Shown: in pieces, positions 17,520 through 26,031 of the stretch | Layout of the letters: each line of letters begins with the position of its first letter | How positions within the stretch are numbered: position 1 is the stretch's first letter | Source: Candidatus Nitrospira nitrosa | GTDB taxonomy: Bacteria > Nitrospirota > Nitrospiria > Nitrospirales > Nitrospiraceae | Direction of reading: 5' to 3' | Length of the DNA: 64,000 bases | Assembly (NCBI RefSeq): GCF_001458735.1 | Contig: NZ_CZQA01000001.1 | Coordinates: 744,001-808,000, forward strand | Made by a program: the position numbers and the translations under genes | The notes under the pieces: model-generated | Told to the model about the DNA's origin: nothing | Seen by the model: the letters and a program-made list of their open reading frames with translations, nothing else | Databases searched by the model: none

Positions 17520-19157
17520 TCAACGTCGAACAAATGGCAATACGCTCTCGGCTTCACTCCTCTCCTGATCCCGCTTCCACTCGCCGGAGCGCAGAAGCTT
17601 GCCTCCAAGTCCGACGGCTAGGTTGCGGTAGATAATCACACCGATATCGGGACGACGTCGAATGAGGTCTTCTAGATCTCGTCGAGGGAGTTCGGCGACC
17701 TCGATCTCACTCACTGCTATAGCCGTGGCAGAGTGAGGTCTGGCCGACAGGAGAGAGACTTCGCCGCAAGTCTCACCGGTGTGGATGGTGCCGATGACAG
17801 CCGGAGACGGTCCGCCGCTGATGGCAACCTGCCCCTGAAGTACGACATAGAGCCGGTCGTTTGGGTCGCGCTCGGCAAAGAGTCGCTCACCGCTTCGCAT
17901 GCTTTTCACCGTGCACACGCCGGCCAACCTGGTCGCCTGTTCGGTATTCATTCCATGAAACAACGGAACTTCCTTGATCGCCCGCGCCATGCGAGGCGCA
18001 ATCACGCACGTCGAAAATCCGCGCATCACGACATCGGCCACGGCTTGAACGGGCTCGGTCAGACCGAGCGGCCCCAAGTCTTGGAGCTTATTCAACCGCA
18101 CCATTTTCACGATGTCGAGCCGTTCAACTTGATAGAACACCATGGCGGGCACATAGGCGACCGGAAGAAAATTTAACTCCAGCAACGTTCGCTGCATGCG
18201 CGGCGCATAGGCGCTGACATCGATTTCAATATACTCAATGCCCATCTCCTCCCGACACTTCCGCTCAAGTTCGCCCAGGAGAAAGCGCACCACATCATCA
18301 GCCAATGCAATGAGCTCGAATACCCGCACGGTGTGCTCAACCTGGTCCATCGTGTAGCCGACTGCTCCCACGACGTGAGTGCCGGAGCGAGCCAGAAAAT
18401 AGTTGGTCTGGCGGGCTTGCAGCTTGAAGAAGCCGTAGTCCAACCGCATGGGCCCAAAGATCTCACGATTCCTGACTCGGCCTCGTTCAATCCGTAGCAA
18501 AGCCGGATAGCCCTCGGCTTGCAACTGTTCAAGCCGGTAGTCACCGCCTGTCGGATAGGAAGCAGAGTCTTCATCCACAATGAAATCCGGTGTAAACGGT
18601 GGTTGGCTCATCACGAGATCGGCCAAGGCATAGGCCTCGGGGATGATGCGCGGATTATTGCGACGCAAGGTGAGGGCATCACCAAAGTACCTGGCCAACA
18701 AGGCGAAGCTCTCGCGATGACGAAAGAAATGCTTGAGCGGGAGAAAGCCCGTGGCAAGAAATCCCTGTGCAAGGCTGATGCGTTGTGCATAGGGATGGAT
18801 CGTGCGTGCGACGACAAGTCCCACATGCAGACGGTTCTTGATGGCCTCAAGCCGCTTGTCCATAAGCAGCTTCCCCACCTGCATTCGGCGATAGTCGGGA
18901 TGCACGGCAAGACGGCCGAACTCTCCCACGAGATCGGAATGCGCCCCGAAATCGAACAGGACGGACGCCGTGCCGACCACACGCCCGGCCTCCGTGTCTT
19001 CGGCGACAAGAATCAATGCATCGTCCGTGAAGACCGAACGCTTCAGCCAGAGTTCGTCATACAGTTCTCGATGTGGATACTCTGTTCCGTAGACCGCGAG
19101 AAAAATTTCGCGGATCTGCCCCACATCCTCTTCACGGGCCTCTCGAACCCTGATCAT
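17520..19157 (-). CDS. GNAT acetyltransferase fused to a cyclic-nucleotide-binding domain
   Basis: A 545-aa fusion. Residues about 1-150 are a GNAT domain (IRVREAREEDVGQIREIFLA; GEFGRLAVHPDYRRMQVGKL with the acetyl-CoA loop). A long middle region may hold a second GNAT-like domain (FLARSGTHVVGAVGYTMD, VFELIALADDVVRFLLGEL). Residues about 405-530 are a cNMP-binding domain: FHGMNTEQATRLAGVC, RLFAERDPNDRLYVVLQGQV, and the phosphate cassette GETCGEVSLLSARPHSATAI (G-E-x-S with the following Arg). An acetyltransferase gated by cAMP or a related nucleotide is the natural reading, as in mycobacterial PatA, though the domain order is reversed here. It overlaps no gene and follows the M20 amidohydrolase by 20 bp. 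Confidence 0.88.
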   Translation of the reverse strand: MIRVREAREEDVGQIREIFLAVYGTEYPHRELYDELWLKRSVFTDDALILVAEDTEAGRVVGTASVLFDFGAHSDLVGEFGRLAVHPDYRRMQVGKLLMDKRLEAIKNRLHVGLVVARTIHPYAQRISLAQGFLATGFLPLKHFFRHRESFALLARYFGDALTLRRNNPRIIPEAYALADLVMSQPPFTPDFIVDEDSASYPTGGDYRLEQLQAEGYPALLRIERGRVRNREIFGPMRLDYGFFKLQARQTNYFLARSGTHVVGAVGYTMDQVEHTVRVFELIALADDVVRFLLGELERKCREEMGIEYIEIDVSAYAPRMQRTLLELNFLPVAYVPAMVFYQVERLDIVKMVRLNKLQDLGPLGLTEPVQAVADVVMRGFSTCVIAPRMARAIKEVPLFHGMNTEQATRLAGVCTVKSMRSGERLFAERDPNDRLYVVLQGQVAISGGPSPAVIGTIHTGETCGEVSLLSARPHSATAIAVSEIEVAELPRRDLEDLIRRRPDIGVIIYRNLAVGLGGKLLRSGEWKRDQERSEAESVLPFVRR

Positions 19158-19177
19158 GAGCGCCCCTTTGCAGTGGA

Positions 19178-20359
19178 TCAGGAGGAGGTCGAGTGTTGAC
19201 GAAGCTGCTGGCCGGCAATTCTGGCGATCGCCCGATAATAGACTGCCCCTACCGCCAGCGCTTCTTCATCAAAGTCAAACTTGCTGGAATGGGCCGGATA
19301 GCCTTCTCGACCAGGAACTTGGCTGCCGAATCGGACGTACGCTCCTGGAATCTTTTCCAGATAGTAGCTGAAATCTTCCGCCCCCATATTGGCTGTCTTC
19401 AGCGGCAACACATTCGCTTCCCCCACTGCCTCGATTGCGGCTTGCCGCGCGAGGCCCGCCATTACCGCATCGTTCACAAGAGGTGGTGTGCCTTCGGTTA
19501 CCGTGACATGGATTTTCGCCCCGTGTAATTGCGCGATCGATTCAGCAATACGACGTACGGAGCTGAGCAACTGTCTGCGGACAGCCGGATCTTGCGCCCG
19601 CACCGTTCCTTCCAACTTGGCCTGCCCCGCGATCACGTTTGGTGCGGTCCCGGCATGAAATTGACCGACCGACACAACCGAGGGCCGGGCCGGATCGACC
19701 TCACGTGAGACGATCGTCTGTAACGCCATGATCATAAGGCTCCCCACCACGACCGCATCAATGCTTTCATGTGGTCTGGCTCCATGTGCTCCCTGCCCGA
19801 TGATCTCAATGGCAAAATTATCCGACGATGCATTGACCGGCCCCTCACTCACCACGATGGTGCCGGGGCGGTAATGCCGATCCAGATGTCCGCCGAAGAC
19901 CAGGCCTGCTCCACTAAGTGCGCCCTCCTGGATCATGGCGATCGCACCGATTCCTTTTTCTTCAGCCGGTTGAAAAATCAACCGCACCGGTGCCGCCAAG
20001 CCCTTCTCCTGGGAAAGCAACGCCGCGGCACCAAGCAACATGGTGGTATGCCCGTCATGGCCACACGCATGCATGATGCCGTTATGCGCCGACGCGAATT
20101 CGAGACCGGTTTCTTCTTGAATGGGAAGCGCATCCGTATCGGCCCGCAACACCACACAAGGCACTCCGGATCTCCCGTGAATGTCGGCGACGACTCCATG
20201 GCCCGCGACGTTCGTGCGGTGATGAATGCCAAGCTCGTGGAGAAACCTGCTGATGACTGTGGCCGTCCGAGCTTCCTGCCCACTCAGCTCAGGATATCGA
20301 TGAAGCTCTCGCCGCACTGTGACTAATTTGTCATAGAGCTCTGGAGCAACCAATGCCAT
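19178..20359 (-). CDS. M20-family amidohydrolase (hippurate/N-acyl-amino-acid hydrolase type)
   Basis: A 393-aa metallopeptidase-fold amidohydrolase that removes an acyl group from an N-acyl amino acid or amide. Motifs: ADTDALPIQEETGLEFAS (metal Asp), MHACGHDGHTTMLLGAA (first metal ligands HxxCGHDxH of M20D), FQPAEEKGIGA (catalytic Glu-Glu), GGHLDRHYRPG and the C-terminal NMGAEDFSYYLEKIPG metal Glu/Asp site. The start at ATG 20357-20359 (MALVAPELYDKLVTVRRELH) fits the family N-terminus; an upstream in-frame start at 20380 exists. It is immediately upstream of the GNAT-cNMP gene, so one enzyme may acylate and the other deacylate related substrates (inference). Confidence 0.92.
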   Translation of the reverse strand: MALVAPELYDKLVTVRRELHRYPELSGQEARTATVISRFLHELGIHHRTNVAGHGVVADIHGRSGVPCVVLRADTDALPIQEETGLEFASAHNGIMHACGHDGHTTMLLGAAALLSQEKGLAAPVRLIFQPAEEKGIGAIAMIQEGALSGAGLVFGGHLDRHYRPGTIVVSEGPVNASSDNFAIEIIGQGAHGARPHESIDAVVVGSLMIMALQTIVSREVDPARPSVVSVGQFHAGTAPNVIAGQAKLEGTVRAQDPAVRRQLLSSVRRIAESIAQLHGAKIHVTVTEGTPPLVNDAVMAGLARQAAIEAVGEANVLPLKTANMGAEDFSYYLEKIPGAYVRFGSQVPGREGYPAHSSKFDFDEEALAVGAVYYRAIARIAGQQLRQHSTSS

Positions 20360-20420
20360 AGGAGCCCCCTCCGCGCACAAAGCCCAGACGGTCAGAAGAC
20401 TTCACCTGGCCAAGACACCA

Positions 20421-20906
20421 TCAGACTTCCTTGGCCTGCGCACCCGGCTGATAGACCGCATACACATAGACAGGAACAGACAAATGGCCGAGATGTTTCT
20501 CGATCAACGGCTTGACGTCCTTCCAATCGAGTCCACCGACACCGGTCGCCAAGCGAGGTAGGGCAACACTTTTAACCTTCTCGCTTTCAACCAACTTGGC
20601 AAGGGCCTTGAGACAGTGGTTGACGTTTTCGATTGTGGCTTTTCCCGGCTTCGCTCCATGACCGGGAGCAGCCTCCTGTGTAAAGAGACTCACGATTCGT
20701 ACCCCACCCACACCGGCCCAAGTCCACAAGTCACCGGTCTTCGGTGTAAATGTTTGGCAGTAATGCCTGAAATCTTTGTACATCGCAGGCCACTGCTGTC
20801 GCAGGCTCAAGGCTAACCCGTTGGCATAGTTGTCGTTCGGAGCCACCCCATGCGCGACCATTTCAGCGGTTGTCCGTAAAATATCCCCCGTGACTTCTTT
20901 CAGCAT
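20421..20906 (-). CDS. Macro-domain protein
   Basis: A 161-aa single macro domain that binds ADP-ribose or related metabolites. The family pattern is visible: an N-terminal strand (MLKEVTGDILRTTAEMVAHG), then GVAPNDNYANGLALSLRQQW in place of the usual NA.N..L..GGGVA loop, GGVRIVSLFTQEAAPG, then VKSVALPRLATGVGGLDWKD (the conserved LPxhGTGhhG-type phosphate loop) and VPVYVYAVY. Members of this ALC1/DarG-like or YmdB-like group remove ADP-ribose or deacetylate O-acetyl-ADP-ribose; which of these applies cannot be read here. No DarT toxin gene is adjacent. Confidence 0.85.
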   Translation of the reverse strand: MLKEVTGDILRTTAEMVAHGVAPNDNYANGLALSLRQQWPAMYKDFRHYCQTFTPKTGDLWTWAGVGGVRIVSLFTQEAAPGHGAKPGKATIENVNHCLKALAKLVESEKVKSVALPRLATGVGGLDWKDVKPLIEKHLGHLSVPVYVYAVYQPGAQAKEV

Positions 20907-21044
20907 AGACACTCCTGTTGAAGTATTGGTTGGAGCGGCATACCGCTCTTCGTTGCACTGTTCCCCCCTGATTTGCTCACCCTTGCGAATCCCATCTCAT
21001 TCCGTTATGAACGTCGAACATTGTCCCTTAACCAGAGGCCACCC

Positions 21045-21497
21045 ATGGTGCACATCCGGCCGGCAACCGAAGAAGATTTTCCTGCGATCCTCCGCGTACA
21101 ACAGTCCGCCTTCGGCGAATATGCTTCGGTCCAGACCGTGAGCGGGTGGACGACGGAAACCCTTGAGAGCCTCAAAGCGGACGCCAGGGAAAAACAGATC
21201 TTTGTGGCCGTTGAAGACCAAACCATCGTCGGCTCCGTACGATTCTGGACCGTGGCCGGCGTGTGCGTCATCCGCCTGCTTTCTGTGAATCCCGGCCATC
21301 AGCACCAAGGAGTGGGCAAAGCCCTGATACGCGAGATCGAGCAGGTCGTGACCAATGCCCATAAGCTCTACGCCTGCACGATGTTGCGAACAGCTCGTAA
21401 TATTCAGTTCTTTCTGAACCTGGGGTACAAGGCCGAGACCATCCTCCCCGATCACTACGATCATCTCGATCTCATTTGCTTCGCGAAATATCGCTGA
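21045..21497 (+). CDS. GNAT family N-acetyltransferase
   Basis: A 150-aa single-domain acetyltransferase. The ATG at 21045 is chosen because AGAGG precedes it and MVHIRPATEEDFPAILRVQQ is a standard GNAT N-terminus. The core is present: EDQTIVGSVRFWTVAGVCVI, then LLSVNPGHQHQGVGKALIRE (acetyl-CoA pyrophosphate loop Q-x-x-G-x-G) and TARNIQFFLNLGYKAETILP. The substrate is unknown. It is divergent from the macro-domain gene and convergent with the SUMF1-like gene. Confidence 0.88.
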   Translation: MVHIRPATEEDFPAILRVQQSAFGEYASVQTVSGWTTETLESLKADAREKQIFVAVEDQTIVGSVRFWTVAGVCVIRLLSVNPGHQHQGVGKALIREIEQVVTNAHKLYACTMLRTARNIQFFLNLGYKAETILPDHYDHLDLICFAKYR

Positions 21498-21548
21498 GCG
21501 CCTCTCCTATGGATTCATTCGAAGACCACGGACCCTCTTGCCTCGAGC

Positions 21549-22808
21549 CTATGGCGTCTTTGCGCACCGAAACCCATAGCCGAACTGCCGGTTCATCGGT
21601 TGGGCATTGAACCGATGCGCAGATCGCAGAAAGTCCGTCACGTACAACCAAGACCCCCCACGTACGACCTTCTCATCGCCTTTTGCCGGACCAATGGGGT
21701 TCTTCTCCGGACTTTTCTTATACGTATCGAGCCCATACCAATCAAACACCCACTCCCACGCGTTCCCGGCCATGTCGTAGATCCCGTAAGGGCTCTTCCC
21801 CGCCTCGAACGATCCGACCGGGGATAAGGCCAGGTGGTCATCCCAATCCTTTCGCCCGTAATTGGCGTGGAGCCTGGTCGGAGCTTCATTGCCCCACGGA
21901 TAGATCCGTCCATCGGTTCCCCGTGCCGCCTTTTCCCATTCCGCTTCAGTCGGCAGACGCTTACCGGCCCATTTGCAATAGTTGACCGCATCCTCCCAAC
22001 TGACATTGACGACCGGACGTCTCAGATGTTGCGGTTGATTCATGACGCTCCAGTCCGGAGGCTCCTCCATTTCCGTGGCTTCCAAATACCTGGCGTATTG
22101 CCCGACCGTCACTTCATACTTGTCGATCCGGAACGCATTGAGATAGATCTGCCGCACCGGCTTTTCATCATCTCCCAGCATACTACCCCGGGTGAACGGC
22201 CCCGCCGGGACCAGCACCATCTGCAGATCGAGGTTATCAGCCTCTCCCATTCCTCCGGATGACCCGGCAGGGACTTGTTTCTTCGCCCCGGACAGAGACC
22301 GTGGAAGTTTGGCCTGGAGCTGTTGGTGGAGGACCTGCTGTTCAGTAGTCAGGCCCATTTCATGTGCGCTTTCGAGCGTCTCCTGGGCTTGCTTCATCTT
22401 TCCACCCGCCACCAAGGCTTTCGCTTCGTGCAGGAGTCTCCAAGCCGTTGTTTCCTCCCGTAACCGCCAGACCTTCGCTTTGGTCTTGGGCAAATAGGAT
22501 GTCGTCCGCCCGGATTTGGCATCCAGATCCAGGGCGGTCTCGTAATGTTCCTCTGCGCAGATCCAAGACTCCAGCGCTCGACAGGCTTCGGCGAGGTTGA
22601 AATGGGCCTGGATATTCGACGGATCTTTCTGGATACCAGCCTCCAACGTCGTCCGTGCCTCTGCATACTGTTTGCTTTTCAATAAGGTCTCCCCCTTGGA
22701 AAACTCCTGATCCCCGGCCCCCGCAGCGTACACGGCTCCAGATGGTCCACTCACCCCCCAACATAGGAATACGCACAGCAAGACTGCCCTCTCCACTTTT
22801 CCGCGCAT
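21549..22808 (-). CDS. Exported SUMF1/FGE-like protein with N-terminal TPR repeats
   Basis: A 419-aa exported protein. The ATG at 22806-22808 follows GGGGAGGGG; a signal peptide (AVLLCVFLCWGVSGPSGAVYA) comes next. Residues about 35-150 look like TPR repeats (KQYAEARTTLEAGIQKDPSN, NIQAHFNLAEACRALESW). The C-terminal 230 residues are an FGE-sulfatase domain: RIDKYEVTVGQYARYL, VVNVSWEDAVNYCKWAGKRL, PTEAEWEKAARGTDGRIYPW, SPYGIYDMAGNAWEWVFDWY, VVRGGSWLYVTDFLRSAHRF, YGFRCAK. True formylglycine-generating enzymes have two active-site Cys in the GGS(F/W).C...YC region; here this reads GGSWLYVTDFL, without them, so oxidation of sulfatase Cys is unlikely. Confidence 0.88.
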   Translation of the reverse strand: MRGKVERAVLLCVFLCWGVSGPSGAVYAAGAGDQEFSKGETLLKSKQYAEARTTLEAGIQKDPSNIQAHFNLAEACRALESWICAEEHYETALDLDAKSGRTTSYLPKTKAKVWRLREETTAWRLLHEAKALVAGGKMKQAQETLESAHEMGLTTEQQVLHQQLQAKLPRSLSGAKKQVPAGSSGGMGEADNLDLQMVLVPAGPFTRGSMLGDDEKPVRQIYLNAFRIDKYEVTVGQYARYLEATEMEEPPDWSVMNQPQHLRRPVVNVSWEDAVNYCKWAGKRLPTEAEWEKAARGTDGRIYPWGNEAPTRLHANYGRKDWDDHLALSPVGSFEAGKSPYGIYDMAGNAWEWVFDWYGLDTYKKSPEKNPIGPAKGDEKVVRGGSWLYVTDFLRSAHRFNAQPMNRQFGYGFRCAKTP

Positions 22809-23481
22809 GGCAAGACCCCTCCCCGATTGATTGTAATCTCCCTCTGGAGTCAACCCCACCTCCAAACCAGGATCTCTTGCCATTCCTGGCCAGGCAAGCT
22901 CATTGAGCATCTCTTACAAGATTGATACCCATACCGGTGTTGGTTTTTGATTCCCTGATTCATCCCTATCGGACTGGTCAGAGAACGACATTCCTGTCCC
23001 ATCCATATGGGTTGTCACCTCCACTGGCTCTGTTGAATTGACTCCGATCTCGGTGGGAAATCCACGAGGTGAACGGTTCTTCCCCTGAACCCCTACCGAC
23101 AGCTCTAATCGCATTCGGAGAACTGTTCCGGTATCTGTCACAACACCACTGTATGTCCGAACAGTGGTGTTTGCTTGACAGCCGGCAGATGACCTGAATA
23201 AACAATTCTGCCGGTCGGTGATTCGATCCGTGATACCCCACCAATCGTGACTCCATGGCATGATGCGCTGGGCTCAAGTACATCCTTCCTCTCTTTACCT
23301 CCTCTCGCACAGGGCGTGCCCTCCAATCATCCAATTTTCCTGGTGCACTGCTCCATTTTCGTCGCCTATTGCCACAGCGCGAAGAGAACGCTGTAGCAAA
23401 ACGCGACAACTCCTATTGGAACCGCTTGACGCTATTGATCGGCGAGTGTGAGATACTGATTTAGAAAGGGATCAACTCTGT
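22809..23481. other. Long intergenic region with strong hairpins
   Basis: About 670 bases with no convincing gene on either strand. It contains a perfect 11-bp stem with an 8-base loop at 23142-23171 (AACACCACTGT/ACAGTGGTGTT) and a 7-bp CCGGCAG/CTGCCGG stem a few bases further right. The region separates the leftward SUMF1-like gene from the rightward glutathione-dependent reductase gene, so both promoters should lie here; no convincing -35/-10 pair was found by eye. Confidence 0.45.
23142..23171. repeat. Perfect 11-bp hairpin
   Basis: AACACCACTGT at 23142-23152 and its exact reverse complement ACAGTGGTGTT at 23161-23171 flank an 8-base loop. No T-run follows on either strand, so it is not a classical intrinsic terminator. 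It could be an operator or a structured RNA element. Confidence 0.55.
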
Positions 23482-24429
23482 ATGGAAGTCCAAGCCCAGT
23501 TTCCACATGAGCAATCGTCTACGGGAGAATTTCGACGCCAGGCAGATTCGTTCCGCAACTGGGTCACTGCCGATGGCGGTTCAGGCTATCCAGCCGCTGC
23601 GGGTCGATATCATCTCTATGTATCATGGGCCTGCCCCTGGGCCCATCGGACGATCATCGTTCGCAAGCTGAAACAGCTCGAGTCCGTGATCGGCATGACC
23701 GTCGTGGACCCGATCCGCGATGAGCGAGGGTGGGCATTTCGTGAAGGTCCTGGGCACTCCCCGGATCCCATCAATGGATTTTCGTTTCTGAGTGAGGCCT
23801 ATAAAGCGACCGACCCGCGCTATATCGGACGTTTTACGGTTCCGGTGCTGTGGGACTCCGTCACCAAACGCATTGTCACCAACTCCGACGACGACCTGAT
23901 GAGAATCTTCAACGGTGAATTCAACCGATTCACCGAAAGTCCGATCGACCTGTATCCGGATGGACTGAGGCAAGAGATCGAGGAACTCAACACGTTCATT
24001 TACGAAAACGTGAACGATGGGGTCTATCGAGCGGGATTCGCCACATCACAACAAGCCTACGAACGAGCGGCCCGGCGACTATTCGCCGCACTGGATCAGC
24101 TGGATGCACGCCTCGCCACGCGCCGCTATCTCTTCGGGCCGGAATTCGTGGAGACCGACTGGCGCCTGTTCGTCACGCTCGTTCGGTTCGACGCGGTCTA
24201 CCACGGACATTTCAAGTGCAACATCAGACGCATCCTGGACTACCCGAATCTGTTTGGCTATCTCAAAGACCTGTACCAAACCGACGGCATCGCCGAGACC
24301 GTGAATTTCGACCATATCAAGCGGCACTACTACATCACGCACGACGACATTAATCCGACTCGTATTGTCCCAGTCGGCCCTGACCAAGACCTCACCTCCG
24401 CTCATGGGCGGGAACGTTTATCCGGCTAG
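23482..24429 (+). CDS. Glutathionyl-hydroquinone reductase (GST Xi class, YqjG/ECM4-like)
   Basis: A 315-aa cytoplasmic glutathione transferase-like enzyme that reduces S-glutathionyl-hydroquinones. The active-site motif CPWAHR (in YVSWACPWAHRTIIVRKLKQ, about residues 51-56) is diagnostic of the Xi class. Further family segments are DERGWAFREGPGHSPDPING, FTVPVLWDSVTKRIVTNSDD, LNTFIYENVNDGVYRAGFAT and the C-terminal FETDWRLFVTLVRFDAVYHG-like stretch (here FVETDWRLFVTLVRFDAVYH). The length fits the family. The start is ATG 23482; it stands alone. This suggests that the organism has glutathione or a similar thiol. Confidence 0.93.
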   Translation: MEVQAQFPHEQSSTGEFRRQADSFRNWVTADGGSGYPAAAGRYHLYVSWACPWAHRTIIVRKLKQLESVIGMTVVDPIRDERGWAFREGPGHSPDPINGFSFLSEAYKATDPRYIGRFTVPVLWDSVTKRIVTNSDDDLMRIFNGEFNRFTESPIDLYPDGLRQEIEELNTFIYENVNDGVYRAGFATSQQAYERAARRLFAALDQLDARLATRRYLFGPEFVETDWRLFVTLVRFDAVYHGHFKCNIRRILDYPNLFGYLKDLYQTDGIAETVNFDHIKRHYYITHDDINPTRIVPVGPDQDLTSAHGRERLSG

Positions 24430-24757
24430 TTCCCTCGTCGCACGGAATTCGCATCGACGCTTCAGTCATCAGCTGCTCTCAACGCCGGCTACCTGTGCAA
24501 TAAACTAGACAGCTCTGAGGATATTCTCCCCATCACCCCCTGTTATCTCAGCCTCACTTGGTAAATCCCCTCTGTCTTTACGCGACTTTTTAGCCGCGCA
24601 TAAGAGTTGCTGTATGGCTATAGAGGCGAGTGACCTTGTGTCCGTTGGCAGGAATATACAGCATGGATATGGCCCTGAAGTCAGCGCCCGAACAAGACAG
24701 CGGATGTCGCAGCCACCCAGGGAAACCTGGTATTTTATTCATTAAAATGGAGGGGTT
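24430..24757. other. Intergenic region upstream of a microprotein gene
   Basis: About 330 bases with no gene on either strand that I can support. The right end is AT-rich (TTTATTCATTAAAATGG) and leads into the strong ribosome site of the 27-aa ORF at 24758, so a promoter and leader for that ORF probably lie here. Confidence 0.4.
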
Positions 24758-24841
24758 ATGGAAAGCAGTCTCTTAATATTCGCCGTGGTCATGATCGGCC
24801 TTTTAATCGGTGGCATTATCGTCTACAAGAAGAGTGCATAG
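24758..24841 (+). CDS. 27-aa single-pass membrane microprotein
   Basis: An 84-bp ORF with an excellent ribosome site (TGGAGGGG, four bases before ATG). The peptide starts MESSLLIFAVVMIGLLIGGI and ends IVYKKSA: an N-terminal acidic residue, about 18 hydrophobic residues, then a lysine-rich end. This is the topology of membrane microproteins such as KdpF, CydX or CcoS, with the positive end inside. No partner operon is adjacent; the next gene (USP, minus strand) is convergent. Function unknown. Confidence 0.65.
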   Translation: MESSLLIFAVVMIGLLIGGIIVYKKSA

Positions 24842-25028
24842 TAGGTCACGTCCTGATTTTTGCAGAGAAGTGTCCAACACCTTGTGCAGCGGCCTTACGA
24901 GATAAACTGAGATGCGGTAAGGTGTTCCTGCAGTTCTGAATCGGCTGAACTCTGAGTAGTGATGTGGTGGTGTGCTCGCTCCGTACTGGATCGAGTACGC
25001 CACTCCATCGTATATGAACCTGTGAGCC

Positions 25029-25880
25029 CTACCTGACGACAAGGACCGAGCAAGCGGTTTGCTGGACAAGTTTTAACGAGACGCTGCCCTGAAGAAAGCG
25101 CACCACAGCACTCCGTCCTTTTGCGCCTGTGACAATCAGATCCGGCTGTTCCAGATTCACCACCTTCATGATTTCTTCTGCCGCTGGTCCGACCCGAGGG
25201 AACTGTCTGACCCTGTACCCGACCTTTTCGAGTTTCGCGGCCTCTTGAGCCAGCAACTGTTCTCCTACCTCCTTCACCGCCGTATACCGCAAGAACGGCA
25301 TGACATGCACCAAGAGAACCACGAGGGGCTTGCCGTCGGCCGTGGCCTTGAATCGTCTGAGCAGAAACTGAAGGGCCTTCCCCGATGAGGCAGACCCGTC
25401 TGTTGCAAACAAGATCCGCCGAGGAGAGTGAGGTGGCTCCTTGACGATCAGGACTGGAGTCGTGGCATGGAGCGTGACTGCGGTCGACACACTCCCTAAC
25501 ATGAATCGGTCGATGGCGTCCAAGCCTCGACTCCCCACCACGATCAATGAGGTACTTCCCGCATGCTTCAACAGCGCCGGTGCGATCGGCCCCTGTTCCA
25601 CGCGGACGGAACCGGTCAATCTCAATTCACTCATCCGTTTCTTTGTGCCCTGTTCCACCTGCTGCGCTCGGCTTTCCAGCAGATGAATCGCCTCCCCAAC
25701 ATCCGGCTCATAGCCACTGACGGAGGGATAGGTAAGAGCGGGGACCCGGGCAGAATTGAGATCGACGGTATGGATCGCCATTACCCGAGGGGTAGACCGA
25801 AAGGGAATCTTCCCGACCCAATCCAGCGCCCATTCCGAGTATTTCGACCCATCGATCCCAATCACGACCTTCATCGTCAT
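25029..25880 (-). CDS. Tandem universal stress protein
   Basis: A 283-aa protein of two USP domains. Each has the ATP-binding motif G-2x-G-9x-GS: GSRGLDAIDRFMLGS in the first and GAKGRSAVVRFLQGS in the second, so both halves may bind ATP. Each domain begins with the usual strand and acidic residue (MKVVIGIDGSKYSEWALDWV and RILFATDGSASSGKALQFLL). The ATG at 25878-25880 follows GGAGGAG by five bases. It lies next to a cytochrome c gene; a similar USP-cytochrome pair lies at 41321-42549. Confidence 0.93.
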   Translation of the reverse strand: MTMKVVIGIDGSKYSEWALDWVGKIPFRSTPRVMAIHTVDLNSARVPALTYPSVSGYEPDVGEAIHLLESRAQQVEQGTKKRMSELRLTGSVRVEQGPIAPALLKHAGSTSLIVVGSRGLDAIDRFMLGSVSTAVTLHATTPVLIVKEPPHSPRRILFATDGSASSGKALQFLLRRFKATADGKPLVVLLVHVMPFLRYTAVKEVGEQLLAQEAAKLEKVGYRVRQFPRVGPAAEEIMKVVNLEQPDLIVTGAKGRSAVVRFLQGSVSLKLVQQTACSVLVVR

Positions 25881-26031
25881 GCCACTCCTCCAGGCAGTAG
25901 GACATGCTGCTTCGTCATGCAGATCTCACCAACTGCTGTTGCCATTGCCTGAAGATCCCTCCACCGTATGATTGTCTTCCGCTTTTCATGATTGGCCATT
26001 GTCATCTCTTCGTCAGTCGCCCTCAGTCTCG

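Noticed and set aside
18519-19199. A 226-codon plus-strand frame opposite the GNAT-cNMP gene
   Set aside because: Antisense shadow; composition is unlike a protein and the minus-strand gene has clear motifs.
20421-20906. DarTG toxin-antitoxin locus
   Set aside because: A macro domain is present but no DarT-like ADP-ribosyltransferase gene is adjacent.
21549-22808. Formylglycine-generating enzyme for sulfatase maturation
   Set aside because: The two active-site Cys are absent and no sulfatase gene is visible.
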